Shown: positions 49,049 through 58,821 of the stretch, in pieces
How the letters are laid out: the number at the start of each line of letters is the position of its first letter
Numbering within the stretch: position 1 is the stretch's first letter
Source: Candidatus Iainarchaeum sp.
Lineage (GTDB): Archaea > Iainarchaeota > Iainarchaeia > Iainarchaeales > JAGVWC01
Length of the DNA stretch: 64,000 nt
Assembly (NCBI GenBank): GCA_018304465.1
Contig: JAGVWC010000009.1
Location: 62,001-126,000, forward strand
Reading direction: 5' to 3'
Made by a program: the position numbers and the translations under genes
The notes under the pieces: model-generated
What the model was told of the DNA's origin: nothing
Database searches by the model: none
What the model saw: only the letters and a program-made list of their open reading frames with translations

Positions 49049-49576
49049 TTATCGCTCCCGTACATACGCGCAGATATTGGGGAACGCGGAGTTGTTTCCG
49101 CTTTTGTTGACCAGCGTGTACGCGCCGCGCGGAATCGAATCCTTGAAATTGACGAGTTTGTATCCGTCGCGGTCCTGGCATGGAGACGACGTCAAAAATT
49201 GCGTGAGAACGGACGCGGATTCTAGGCAGATGAGTTCGCGCCAGTCCACGGCGTCGTATTCGAATAGAAGGCATTCGCGTTTGGTTCCGCCGCAGTAATA
49301 ATTGCACAGGGGTTCCGAGTTCAATACGCGTAGTTTGATGGATTCTTTTTTCTGGTCAAAACAGCCAGGTGGAAAAAAATTGAGTTGGGTGTCGGTTCCT
49401 TTGACGACTTCCTGAACCTTGCTTTTGAGTTCGCTTCCGCTGCGCTTGATTTCGGCTTTGCATTGTTCTTCCATCAGAACGTTCATGGCCGTGAACGCGA
49501 TCACGATGACGAATCCCATGATGATGACTGAAATGAGCACTTCAAATGGCGCGCTTTCTTGTCCGCGGTTTTTCAT
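49049..49576 (-). CDS. Pilin-like protein (pilus cluster 2)
   Basis: MKNRGQESAPFEVLISVIIMGFVIVIAFTAM archaeal prepilin-type signal. Confidence 0.7.
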   Translation of the reverse strand: MKNRGQESAPFEVLISVIIMGFVIVIAFTAMNVLMEEQCKAEIKRSGSELKSKVQEVVKGTDTQLNFFPPGCFDQKKESIKLRVLNSEPLCNYYCGGTKRECLLFEYDAVDWRELICLESASVLTQFLTSSPCQDRDGYKLVNFKDSIPRGAYTLVNKSGNNSAFPNICAYVRER

Positions 49577-49603
49577 TGGATTCCCTCCCACGGGAAGTTT
49601 TTT

Positions 49604-49777
49604 TCATTGGTTTGCGGCTTTGGTGTCTTTGATGAGTTGTTGGCTTTGTTTGAACATGGGTTTGACCACGGCAATCAGCAGTAATGCGGCGATAATGAGC
49701 ACGATAAGCATGTAGAGCGATCCCCATTCGCTTTGACAGCGTTTTTCGGACAGCAATCGTTTCAAACCGGTTTCCAT
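49604..49777 (-). CDS. 57-aa single-TM protein (pilus cluster 2)
   Basis: METGLKRLLSEKRCQSEWGSLYMLIVLIIAALLLIAVVKPMFKQSQQLIKDTKAANQ*, manual translation; not in ORF track as such. Confidence 0.6.
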   Translation of the reverse strand: METGLKRLLSEKRCQSEWGSLYMLIVLIIAALLLIAVVKPMFKQSQQLIKDTKAANQ

Positions 49778-49898
49778 GACTAATTAGAAGGCGTTTTGCC
49801 TATTTAATTATTACCAACGGCCTTTTGGAAAAAGACCGGCGAAAACGAAAGTATTCGCTTGGAAGCGGAAAAAAGAAAAAAGAAAGAAAAAAAGACTT

Positions 49899-50438
49899 TT
49901 AGCGTGCGATGCGAAGCGAAATAATGCATACTTCGGCGTCAGCGACCGCGCTGGAAAAGTCGCACATGTCCATTTGGAGTTTGTCGCGCATATTCAGGGT
50001 ATCGAGCGTCGCGCCGAGTTCGGTTTCTCCGTAATCGCAGATCACGTCGATGCGGGCTTGCGCGGGAGAAGATCCTTTGTATCGCAGGGCTTTTCCGTCA
50101 GTAATGAATTCAAATCCGCGGTTATTCGTGGCAAAGTCGCCTAATGTAAGGCACAAGTCGTCGGCTTGGGGTCCGCCTTTGGCGGCTGCGGCGATTCCTT
50201 TGACGTTTAACGTGGTGTCAAAGTTGAATAGTGAGGTTCGACTGGATTTGATGTTGGACGGAGCGGTATAGGCGCCTTTGAGGGTTTCGGCGGCGGCCGT
50301 GGTCGGATCTTGTCCGACATTGAAAAACTTGGCCAAATCGAGTACTCCGAATAATACGCTTAGAATGGCAATGGCGACCACAGCGGCGATCAGTAGTTGG
50401 AAAACGCTGGAGCCTTGTCCTGTTTGGTTCAAAATCAT
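49899..50438 (-). CDS. Pilin-like protein (pilus cluster 2)
   Basis: NQTGQGSSVFQLLIAAVVAIAILSVLFGVLD archaeal prepilin-type signal. Confidence 0.7.
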   Translation of the reverse strand: MILNQTGQGSSVFQLLIAAVVAIAILSVLFGVLDLAKFFNVGQDPTTAAAETLKGAYTAPSNIKSSRTSLFNFDTTLNVKGIAAAAKGGPQADDLCLTLGDFATNNRGFEFITDGKALRYKGSSPAQARIDVICDYGETELGATLDTLNMRDKLQMDMCDFSSAVADAEVCIISLRIAR

Positions 50439-50518
50439 GATTGGTTCACCGTCCGATTAATGCTGTATTAAGAATTCGGTTCCGATATATAAAACTGATG
50501 GGAAAGAAGGAAACCGTT

Positions 50519-50959
50519 CTAATTCGGTTTTAATCCGAATCCGATGCGGCAACACGTGTTACAACCGTTTAAGCATTGGGATGCGGGAGAACACAAGTAA
50601 TACACGTTCAGTTGGGTGTTTTGTTTGATGAGGACGACGCCAGGTTGGATCGAACTGATGGATTCGGTTTCGCGGGATTCCAGTTCGATGCATTCGGGTT
50701 CGAGGCCGCGCCGGCGGGCCAGTCCAACGGAAGAAAATTGTTCTCCCGCGCGAAACAGCAATTCGGGTTCGGTAATGACTTCGTTGGTTGGGGTCTGGAA
50801 CGCGCGGTCGAGAGTTTTTTCGAAGCGTTCTTTGCTTAACAGGAATTTTTCGTTTTCAAAGTATTGGATCAGACCGATGATGATCACCAAAATCGCGAGT
50901 CCCATGACGGCGGCGATCAAGATGTTGAAGGGTTCGAAGAATTGGCCTTTTGGATTCAT
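50519..50959 (-). CDS. Pilin-like protein (pilus cluster 2)
   Basis: MNPKGQFFEPFNILIAAVMGLAILVIIIGLI archaeal prepilin-type signal. Confidence 0.7.
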   Translation of the reverse strand: MNPKGQFFEPFNILIAAVMGLAILVIIIGLIQYFENEKFLLSKERFEKTLDRAFQTPTNEVITEPELLFRAGEQFSSVGLARRRGLEPECIELESRETESISSIQPGVVLIKQNTQLNVYYLCSPASQCLNGCNTCCRIGFGLKPN

Positions 50960-53325
50960 GAGCCCAGCGCTCCCACAACAGAGTTCGAGATAAGCACGCT
51001 GACGATAAAACAAAGAATCGCGATCGGAAGGGATTGCGCAAGATTGATCTTGAACAACACGTCGTTGTCTTCCTCGATCTTGGTGTTGTAGTAAGTCATG
51101 ATGATGACGAGTTCGATTACGTAAATGGCGACGATGAGAACGAATTGGACCGGCGTGACCATGGTTTGGAATACTTCCGGGTTTTGTCCCAGCAGCCCGG
51201 TTCCGACGTTGGATAAGTCGGGCAATCCCGGCACCGAAACAGAACTTGACGTCGTGACCGAAGAACTTCCTTGACTTGAAACGATTTGCGATAACGTAAC
51301 CATGACGACTTTTTGTAGCGACGTCGTGATTCCCAATACGATCGGAGCGATGAAAATCACCATGGTGTGCATCATGGACGTGACTTCGCGAACCAGGGCG
51401 GACAGCATGCGCGTGACTTTTTCCTGGTTGGTGAGTTGCATGGAAAGCGACATCAGGGTGCGCGCGGATACATTGACGCCAAGATTCACGGAATCCACGA
51501 GGAGTTTCATCGAGCTTTTGATGATGGCTGATGGAATGTTGCGCAGCGCGCCGAAGGTTTTGTCGAACACGGCGGCCTCAAGCGGCATTCCAAGCAGTGA
51601 AATGTTTTCCACTATTTTTCCGTAAATGCGTTCTGCCACGATGGTTTTGGGCAAAAATTCACGGGTGTGCTGCAGGGCTTCTTCGACGGGTTTGTTTTCG
51701 CCCATGCGTGACGCGAGAATGTAAAGACTGTCGCGGAATTCGGTTTCCATTTGCATGGTTTCAAGCTGCACTTTTCGTTTTCCCTGGTTCGAAAAAAACA
51801 AGTAAAAATACGCGAGCAATCCAAACGTCAATAGTCCTCCGAAAACGAGTTTGTACGGCGTGATGTCGTGAGTTCCCTGGGCAAAGTAGCGTTGTCGCTC
51901 CAAGGCAATGCGGTCCCTGCGCTGGACGGGATCCGTGATTTCGGTAGATAATTCTTTGTCGAGCAATCCGTCGGGTTCGAAATAATTCGTGGGTTTGTTG
52001 TCTTCCAACAGCACTTTTTCGGAGTTCGGATCGGGTGGAATCAGGTACGTGGATTGTCCGAGTTCGTCTTTTCCGTAGGGGACTCCGAATTGGGATAATC
52101 CCAAGGTGATTCCGCCGCACACCAAAAGGATCACGAGCAATCCGAGTCGAAGATCGACCATCATGTTTCCGATTTGCGCCTTGTTTTTGGGCGGAAGACC
52201 CGGATGGTTGTCCGGAACAACGGGCGGTTCGTAGGTGGGGGGACGGGTCAAGACGACGTTTCGCGCGAAAATGAACGCGCCAAGCGGAATCAAGATATTG
52301 TAGACCAGGATCAGGATTTCGGGGCGCGCCAAGGGCGCGCCGGAAAAAACGCTTCCGATGGGAAGAATGATAATCAGGATCAACGGCAAAAGCACGCCGA
52401 GATAAAACAGCATGATGGAGGGCTGTGAGAGCTGGCGTGCGTAATTTTCCATTTTGTTCTTGATGGAATCAAGCATTTCCGTGACGGTCCGATCGAGTAA
52501 CAGGTAGCGTTTGGATTCGGATTCTTCGAGCACGGACGCGCGGATCATCATGAGCGATCGTTTGAATTCGTCCGAGAATTTTCCCCAGCGGTACGCCATG
52601 GCGTCGAGTCCTTCGGAAAGCGTGTTGTAAAAACCCAGTTGGACTTCCCAGATCATTTTTCGCAGATCGTCCGCGATTTTTCCGCGGCCGTGTTCGGCGG
52701 CGAATTCGATCGCACGCTCGAGATTGGGAACGAGTTTCATGGACATCGTCATGTAACCCACGATTTCGGGTACGTACGTGAGCGCGCGGATTTGTTCTTC
52801 GCGTGCTTTTTCAAGCGGATAGCGTTGCACGTAATTGATCAAAAACAAGGCGATCAGCAACAAGGGCATGAAAATGTACACCAACGCCATTTCCATGCTT
52901 TTCGTAAAACCAATCACGAGCTGGAGCACCGAAATCGTGCCGCAGACCTGGATTCCTTCATCGTCGAATTTGGAGCAGTCGGGAATCAGCGGCACCGCAG
53001 CCAGGAGCAACCCGATCAATAGCGCGATTCCCACCCCGGCAAACATCGTGAACGAAACCGCGGATCCGAATTCGGATGCTTTCAGATCCCATCCCAAAAA
53101 ATCGATGGCTTCACGGTGTTCTTCGGAGTACCGGGCTTTCATGTCCGGTCGGATGAATTGTGTGGTCCATTTGCAGAATTTGACAAAGGCGGGCACCGTG
53201 GATTTGACGAGTTTTGTTTCGCCTTTTTCGAAATCGCGGTCTTCGGTGCGGATGCTTTTGTAGATTTCTCCCGGCGACGCATTGGGTTCGTAAAACGGCC
53301 GTTTATTGGCGTCAGACGGCGGCAT
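50956..53325 (-). CDS. FlaJ/TadC-like double-T2SSF membrane protein, system 2
   Basis: Two repeated T2SSF-like modules (YVPEIVGYMTMSMKLVPNLERAIEFAAEHGRG and EFRDSLYILASRMGENKPVEEALQHT), multiple TM. Confidence 0.85.
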   Translation of the reverse strand: MPPSDANKRPFYEPNASPGEIYKSIRTEDRDFEKGETKLVKSTVPAFVKFCKWTTQFIRPDMKARYSEEHREAIDFLGWDLKASEFGSAVSFTMFAGVGIALLIGLLLAAVPLIPDCSKFDDEGIQVCGTISVLQLVIGFTKSMEMALVYIFMPLLLIALFLINYVQRYPLEKAREEQIRALTYVPEIVGYMTMSMKLVPNLERAIEFAAEHGRGKIADDLRKMIWEVQLGFYNTLSEGLDAMAYRWGKFSDEFKRSLMMIRASVLEESESKRYLLLDRTVTEMLDSIKNKMENYARQLSQPSIMLFYLGVLLPLILIIILPIGSVFSGAPLARPEILILVYNILIPLGAFIFARNVVLTRPPTYEPPVVPDNHPGLPPKNKAQIGNMMVDLRLGLLVILLVCGGITLGLSQFGVPYGKDELGQSTYLIPPDPNSEKVLLEDNKPTNYFEPDGLLDKELSTEITDPVQRRDRIALERQRYFAQGTHDITPYKLVFGGLLTFGLLAYFYLFFSNQGKRKVQLETMQMETEFRDSLYILASRMGENKPVEEALQHTREFLPKTIVAERIYGKIVENISLLGMPLEAAVFDKTFGALRNIPSAIIKSSMKLLVDSVNLGVNVSARTLMSLSMQLTNQEKVTRMLSALVREVTSMMHTMVIFIAPIVLGITTSLQKVVMVTLSQIVSSQGSSSVTTSSSVSVPGLPDLSNVGTGLLGQNPEVFQTMVTPVQFVLIVAIYVIELVIIMTYYNTKIEEDNDVLFKINLAQSLPIAILCFIVSVLISNSVVGALGS

Positions 53326-56300
53326 GGCTTACCCGTTCTTGGCTGGTTTTTTTCTTTTCAAGCAGGCGTTTTAAGAGTTTGTTTTGCACCCATTCTTTCC
53401 AGTCCACCAGCAACTGGTCGTAATCGACTTTTTTTCCGGCGGACAACTGGTCTTCGCGCAGAATCATGTATTTGTTGTTGGTTTGACAGTAGTTTTCGGC
53501 TTCGATGAGTTCGGGTATCTCGTACTTGTTTTTCAGGTCCACCAAAAATGCTTTGCTCGCGGCGTTGGTTTTGATCGCTTTCCAGATTTCCTCGATCGTC
53601 ATTCCCGAAGTGGATTGAATGCGCTCGAACAGGTCCGAGTCCTTGAGATTGTCTTCGAGCAAATCAATGCGGTCGTCTTTGGCATGGTATCTCATGATAT
53701 CCAGTAGTCCGCCTTCTTTGTCCGGGTCCGTGGTCCAGTGTTTTTTGACTTCCGTGACTTGGACGAGGCGACGATGGCGTTTTAAGGATCCGCGAAAACG
53801 AATCGGTCGGCAGACCACGACCAGATCGGTTGCTTTGAAAGACGTGGTGGGAACCGCAAGATCGTTGACGACGCGGTCCCAAACCGAGTACGCGGAATCG
53901 CCGTGAATGGTTCCAAGTACGATGTTTCCCGCGGCGCCAACCCGCATGGCTTCGTACAATACTTTGGCTTCGGTGGAACGCACTTCTCCGAGCACCAGTG
54001 CCGAGTCGCCTAATCGCAGCGCGGTTCGAAGGGATTCTTCGGGCCCGACTTCGGATTCGGTTTTTGAAACCGAGATCGGCGAGCGGGTTTTGAGCCGTTG
54101 AATATTGAAGCCCACGTTTTTCATGTATTCCGCAGGAATTTCGAGCGTGTTATGGGCGATAATGTTTTCACAAATAAAATTTTCGCATCCCGGGACCGAG
54201 AAATCGTACACGAATCGTTCGTTGGTTTCAAGCTTTTGAATTGCGGTTACTTCGTCCCACAAAATCTCGGATTCGACGAGTGTATTCAAACGATCAATCA
54301 AAACAGTCTGGGTTTTGGCGGTTGAAAGCATTTGCGATAGTTTTCGGCGCCCAATATTGTTTCCGCGGGTAATGTAATCACTATAACTGAACTTGTCGAT
54401 GAGGCGGGCCAAGGTTTTTTTGATCGGGATTCCAAGCGGAATCGTATCGGTGGCGTCTTGAGTGGGGCGATGGGTACAAAGGAGTTCCAAACGCGTTGTT
54501 TTTTCAATCTGGAGAAAACCGATTTTTTCTTTGAAACGATCGAAGTTTTGCCGGCCCCCGATATATAAACGGTACGTTTTGTCCCTTTCCTTTTGGGGAC
54601 CGACTCTTGCGGTAATTCCAAAATGCAACAATAGGGTCTGAAGCTGATCGATCATTTGCTTTGAGCAAAGACTGATTCCGAGTTCTTTTTGCGAAGCGTT
54701 GCCGTCTCCGCTGAAAAGTCCTTTGAGAAAATGACCTTTTTGGCGTTGGTCTAAATTAAACGCCCAATTTGGAATTTGCTTGGTATATGCATTCCCTTTC
54801 AGATGCAATATGTTTTTGAAAAACCAGACAAGGTTCGTGTTCGAGATGACGGTCGAGAACTGGTCGTGATGAATTCGCGGAACAAGCCCGAGTTTATCGC
54901 AGATGTCTTTAAGCAGTTTTTTGCTGGGGGCATCCCCGACCGAAACAATGATTGCGAAGCGAGAATCGTAGCATCCGTCCGCAAGCCATAATCCCGCTAG
55001 TTCGATCCAATCGTTGGACAATGGGATCGTTAGCGGAAGCGGGCGGGATTTTTGATCGATTTTGAATTTAAGATTGGTAGTGTCCAGCGAAACTTTGTTT
55101 CGAAGTTGTTCATAGATCTTGACGGGCAGTATTCCCTTGCGTTTCCATACGGAAGAAGAATTTTTTTTGTAACCGTTTTCTCTGGCGGCTTGCTTGACCA
55201 ATTTCCAGTTTTGTGCAATCCACGGTTTGATTTCGCTTCCGAGGAGAAAGCCCTTTTTGGAAGCAACCAAAGTATCCAGCACGGGGAACGCGCAAATCAA
55301 TGAAGGATCGTTCGGCAGAGTGCTTGGAACGGCGATTCGTTTTCCGACAGTTAGATCGGATGTCTTGATGGGAACAATTTGCGCGTTTTGGTCTAACGCG
55401 AAAAGAGAATGATCGCAAGTAACTTTGAGTGTTCGGCCGCTTTTTGTCCGAACCTCAAGAATGTCTTTGGTGACAGCATGCCGGGAAAATTGGGATACCC
55501 GTGCAAGAACAATTTTTCCGGATTTATCCATCGAATACACATGAATGTCTTCCGGATTGGAATCGAGCAGGTCGCGCCCATGAATATCGATTGACCCGAA
55601 TTTTGAAATCTGTTCGTCGATGAGAGCTCCAACGGTTGTGAATTCAAATGATTCCTTTCGTTTCACTTGAATTTTTGAATCACCGGTGACGCTGTCTTCC
55701 TGTAGAATAATCCGCGTGTTCTGAAGAATTTCCAGCATCAGGGCCTGGAGCAGCGATGTTTTTCCCGCGCCGCGCGAACCCGTAACAAGCGTGGTGGCTT
55801 GCTGGTCGATGAAAAACGAGAGTAGTCCCGCCGAAAGCGGCGTCATGAAATGATTGTCAATGAACTGGGGCAGTGTCCAAGGCGTGACTTTGTGGAGTCG
55901 AAACGCGAACGCGATTCCGTCGGGAGAAAGCGGGGGCCCGATGACGGCGACACGGGCGTCGGAATCATCGAGATCGAAATCAAGCACGGGGTGGGCTTCG
56001 TCGAACGGACGGCCGCTCATGGCGCGGAGTTTGGAAACCATGGAATTGGCTTCGTCCGCGGTGTACACGATGTTGGTCTGGCATTGTCCGTAGTCGGAGT
56101 GCACCACGTAAATTGGTTTCATTCCGATGGGCGCGTCGACGTAAATATCGGTGAGGCGTTTGTCCTGCAATACCAGTTCGAGGATTCCGTATCCGACAGT
56201 ATAACGCGCCACGACTTCGGCGAGTTCGCGGGCTTCGTCGTTTGAAAGCGGGATTTTCATGGATTGCGCGATGTCATGAATCGTGCTTTCGTAGATGCGC

Positions 56301-57172
56301 GTGAAGTATTTGCGGCTTTTGGCAACCATGGAAAGCGATGTTTTCCCGGGTTTGTAACTGGCAACGATTTCCTTGGTTTTCGAGAGAATGAAGTATTTTT
56401 CGGGGGGCAAAGAGTATTCCGGCGGGTTCACGAAATACAATGCTTCGGTTTTGTTCGGGTGTTTGAAGATCTGGACGTTGGCGAGGCCGATGTTGTATTC
56501 GTCCAAGAGTTCGAGTTCTTCGTCGTCGCCAAACAAGAGGCGGCTTCCGATAAAAGACGGTTTGATTTCGGCTTCGAACATCGAACGGTAGATTTCGCGG
56601 CTTTCGGGGACTTTTTGGAGTTTTTGCAAAAAGTCTTTGGCGCGTCCGATGAGTTCGGTGGATTCGAAGCGTTTCTTGATTTCGGTCAGTGTCGCGAGGT
56701 AAACCGCGTTGCATTCGCGAACCTTGTCTCCAAGACCGCTTAATTTTTCCTGTTCGGTTCGGATTTCATGCAGACACGTTAAGTATGCCATTACAGGGTC
56801 GTACGCGAGCAAATCGTGCGTGACGCGCACGATCGCGTCGTGGCGCGTGGCGAAGAATTTTTCGCATTCGAGGTCCGGCGTTCCGAGGTGCGCGTAGCTC
56901 CACATCGCGTCGTTTTCGAATTTCCGGATCAAGGAAGAGACTTCGGTGAGCATTTTGGTTTCGTGTTCGTCGTAGACGCGTTCGTATACTTCGGCGAATA
57001 CGATCAGGTCCGCGTCAACTTCCTGGAGCACGGATAACACGTGGAACATGCACGCGCGGTCTTCGGCGAGGCTTGCGCCGTACACGCAGTTCCGGCAGTC
57101 GAAAACGAGGTGGCGTTTTCCGCCCATATCCTTGACGACATAATCGCCGACTTCAAATTGCCCGATTTTCAT
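53312..57172 (-). CDS. Type IV pilus/FlaI-like secretion ATPase, system 2, with intein
   Basis: TLVTGSRGAGKTSLLQALMLE Walker A; RIILQED//TLEIPAEYM; SALVLGEVRSTEAKVLYEAMRVGAAGNIVLGTIHGDSAYSVWDRV. Confidence 0.93.
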   Translation of the reverse strand: MKIGQFEVGDYVVKDMGGKRHLVFDCRNCVYGASLAEDRACMFHVLSVLQEVDADLIVFAEVYERVYDEHETKMLTEVSSLIRKFENDAMWSYAHLGTPDLECEKFFATRHDAIVRVTHDLLAYDPVMAYLTCLHEIRTEQEKLSGLGDKVRECNAVYLATLTEIKKRFESTELIGRAKDFLQKLQKVPESREIYRSMFEAEIKPSFIGSRLLFGDDEELELLDEYNIGLANVQIFKHPNKTEALYFVNPPEYSLPPEKYFILSKTKEIVASYKPGKTSLSMVAKSRKYFTRIYESTIHDIAQSMKIPLSNDEARELAEVVARYTVGYGILELVLQDKRLTDIYVDAPIGMKPIYVVHSDYGQCQTNIVYTADEANSMVSKLRAMSGRPFDEAHPVLDFDLDDSDARVAVIGPPLSPDGIAFAFRLHKVTPWTLPQFIDNHFMTPLSAGLLSFFIDQQATTLVTGSRGAGKTSLLQALMLEILQNTRIILQEDSVTGDSKIQVKRKESFEFTTVGALIDEQISKFGSIDIHGRDLLDSNPEDIHVYSMDKSGKIVLARVSQFSRHAVTKDILEVRTKSGRTLKVTCDHSLFALDQNAQIVPIKTSDLTVGKRIAVPSTLPNDPSLICAFPVLDTLVASKKGFLLGSEIKPWIAQNWKLVKQAARENGYKKNSSSVWKRKGILPVKIYEQLRNKVSLDTTNLKFKIDQKSRPLPLTIPLSNDWIELAGLWLADGCYDSRFAIIVSVGDAPSKKLLKDICDKLGLVPRIHHDQFSTVISNTNLVWFFKNILHLKGNAYTKQIPNWAFNLDQRQKGHFLKGLFSGDGNASQKELGISLCSKQMIDQLQTLLLHFGITARVGPQKERDKTYRLYIGGRQNFDRFKEKIGFLQIEKTTRLELLCTHRPTQDATDTIPLGIPIKKTLARLIDKFSYSDYITRGNNIGRRKLSQMLSTAKTQTVLIDRLNTLVESEILWDEVTAIQKLETNERFVYDFSVPGCENFICENIIAHNTLEIPAEYMKNVGFNIQRLKTRSPISVSKTESEVGPEESLRTALRLGDSALVLGEVRSTEAKVLYEAMRVGAAGNIVLGTIHGDSAYSVWDRVVNDLAVPTTSFKATDLVVVCRPIRFRGSLKRHRRLVQVTEVKKHWTTDPDKEGGLLDIMRYHAKDDRIDLLEDNLKDSDLFERIQSTSGMTIEEIWKAIKTNAASKAFLVDLKNKYEIPELIEAENYCQTNNKYMILREDQLSAGKKVDYDQLLVDWKEWVQNKLLKRLLEKKKTSQERVSHAAV
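54149..55693 (-). other. Intein (515 aa) with two LAGLIDADG motifs
   Basis: N-terminal block SVTGDSKIQV with Ser1, VTCDHSLFAL block B, LAGLWLADGCYDS and FLKGLFSGDGNA DOD motifs, C-terminal NFICENIIAHN before extein Thr. Confidence 0.93.
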
Positions 57173-57303
57173 CGAATTCGGTCCCCTGTTGTTCTCTCTA
57201 TATACAAGGACTTGTGATTAATAAGGTTTGTTGACCGGAGAGCCCGCACATTCCCGACCAGCGGGTTTTTATTTTGGCGATTCGTTTTCGTTGTGGGTTT
57301 TGA

Positions 57304-58224
57304 ATGGAATTCGGACGGATTTTAAAATCCGGTTTGGTGGAGTGGTTAAAAGAACCGCGACTGGTTCGCTTGTTCGTGATTATTTTCGCGGTGTATTTTG
57401 TTTCGAGCCTGTTGACCACCGCTTTCATGGCCGCGTCTTTTGGATTGGATTTGTCCTGGCAAATGATCAAGTCCGAATGGGAAGTGATTCCAAATGACGA
57501 GAACTGGGCGGAAGATTTGACAGGCGATGCTTTTGTTAGCCGCGCGGTTTTGTTCGGATTGGCGGGATTGTTAATCGGAATCGCGGTATTGATCGTGGCC
57601 ACGATGATTTCGGCGTTCGCGGTGCACGAATCCATGATTTGGAAACGGATCCGCACAGGGACGATTTCGATCGGAAAATCATTGAAGTTTGTCGTTTTCA
57701 ATTTTTACGCGTGCATCGTGATTTTGCTGTTGTTGATGGACCCAATCTGGCTTGTGGTGCCGGTGATCAGCATGATCCTGATCGCGGTTGGACTTTTGTT
57801 CGGAGGCTTGGCCTTGGTTTTGTTGGTGCTGGGTTTTCTTGGGTTGCTGGCATACGCCGGAATCGTTATTTACCATATTTATCGTCTTTCGTTTGCGGAC
57901 ATCGCGTGGCTTTCCTCCGAGATGCCGATGCAGGACGCGTTGGAAGAATCCTGGCAGGCGACCAAAGGTCGTTTTTGGGAAATTTTCATCGGGGCTTTTG
58001 GTGCCAACATCGTGTCGGCGTTGCTTGCCGGAGTCGTGGTTTCGATTCTGGCGTTGGCGCCGATGATGATCGGGGACGCCTCGCAAAGTCCCGCGGTAAT
58101 AGCGATTTGCATGGGCGTACTGAATTTGTTGCGCGCCGTAATGACTTCGTTTTTGTTCATGGCGTCGTTTGCCATTATCGCCGAGATTTACGTTCAGGTT
58201 CTTCGCGACCCCAAGAAGCATTAA
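57304..58224 (+). CDS. Polytopic membrane protein
   Basis: 306 aa, many hydrophobic helices. Confidence 0.7.
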   Translation: MEFGRILKSGLVEWLKEPRLVRLFVIIFAVYFVSSLLTTAFMAASFGLDLSWQMIKSEWEVIPNDENWAEDLTGDAFVSRAVLFGLAGLLIGIAVLIVATMISAFAVHESMIWKRIRTGTISIGKSLKFVVFNFYACIVILLLLMDPIWLVVPVISMILIAVGLLFGGLALVLLVLGFLGLLAYAGIVIYHIYRLSFADIAWLSSEMPMQDALEESWQATKGRFWEIFIGAFGANIVSALLAGVVVSILALAPMMIGDASQSPAVIAICMGVLNLLRAVMTSFLFMASFAIIAEIYVQVLRDPKKH

Positions 58225-58248
58225 AAAAACTCTCTTGGTTTTTCTATC

Positions 58249-58779
58249 ATGCAAAAACAGAATCCGCATGATTACGAATCCGCCAAAAAAGCCGTGGTGA
58301 GCGCGGGAAAATTTTTTCTGTTCCTGCTGGTTTCTTTTTCGGTTCTGTTCGTTTTGTCGATTTTGATTCCCGTGGCGGATTTCGAGCGGCTGCTCGCCGC
58401 ATTGGTCCAGAATGCGTTGTCGTTTTTTCGGATCGAAGCGTTCGCGGGGTTCGAGGAAGACGCGTTTGTTCAGGTGGTGTCGGGACCCAAAATCGTTTTC
58501 AATTTTTTGTGCACGGGCATCACCGAAACGATTATTTTGCTGAGCGCGATTTTTGCAACGTTTGAAATCGAATGGAAAAAAAGGCTCGTCGGAGCCGCGG
58601 CCGGAATCGTCGCGGTGTTCGCGTTCAATCTCGTCCGGATTTTCGTCACGGTGTGGTCGATCTTGACGCAGCCACTCGAAGTGGTGGTGTTGTCGCATGA
58701 AGTATTGTTCCGGATTTTTTTATTCGTGGTCATCGCGGGACTGTATTGGGCGTGGCTTCGATGGAGTCGAAAAAAATAA
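58249..58779 (+). CDS. Exosortase/archaeosortase family protein
   Basis: FLCTGITETIILLSAIFA (Cys), AFNLVRIFVTV (Arg), LSHEVLFRIFLFVVIAGLYWAWLRW (His); polytopic. Confidence 0.85.
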   Translation: MQKQNPHDYESAKKAVVSAGKFFLFLLVSFSVLFVLSILIPVADFERLLAALVQNALSFFRIEAFAGFEEDAFVQVVSGPKIVFNFLCTGITETIILLSAIFATFEIEWKKRLVGAAAGIVAVFAFNLVRIFVTVWSILTQPLEVVVLSHEVLFRIFLFVVIAGLYWAWLRWSRKK

Positions 58780-58821
58780 TCAAAGCAAAGTTTATATTGT
58801 CGGAAATGGCACTATTAAGTT

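Noticed and set aside
57679-58698. 339-aa minus-strand ORF rich in Arg/Gln/Asn/His
   Set aside because: Antisense to the polytopic membrane protein and archaeosortase-like gene; low-complexity shadow translation.
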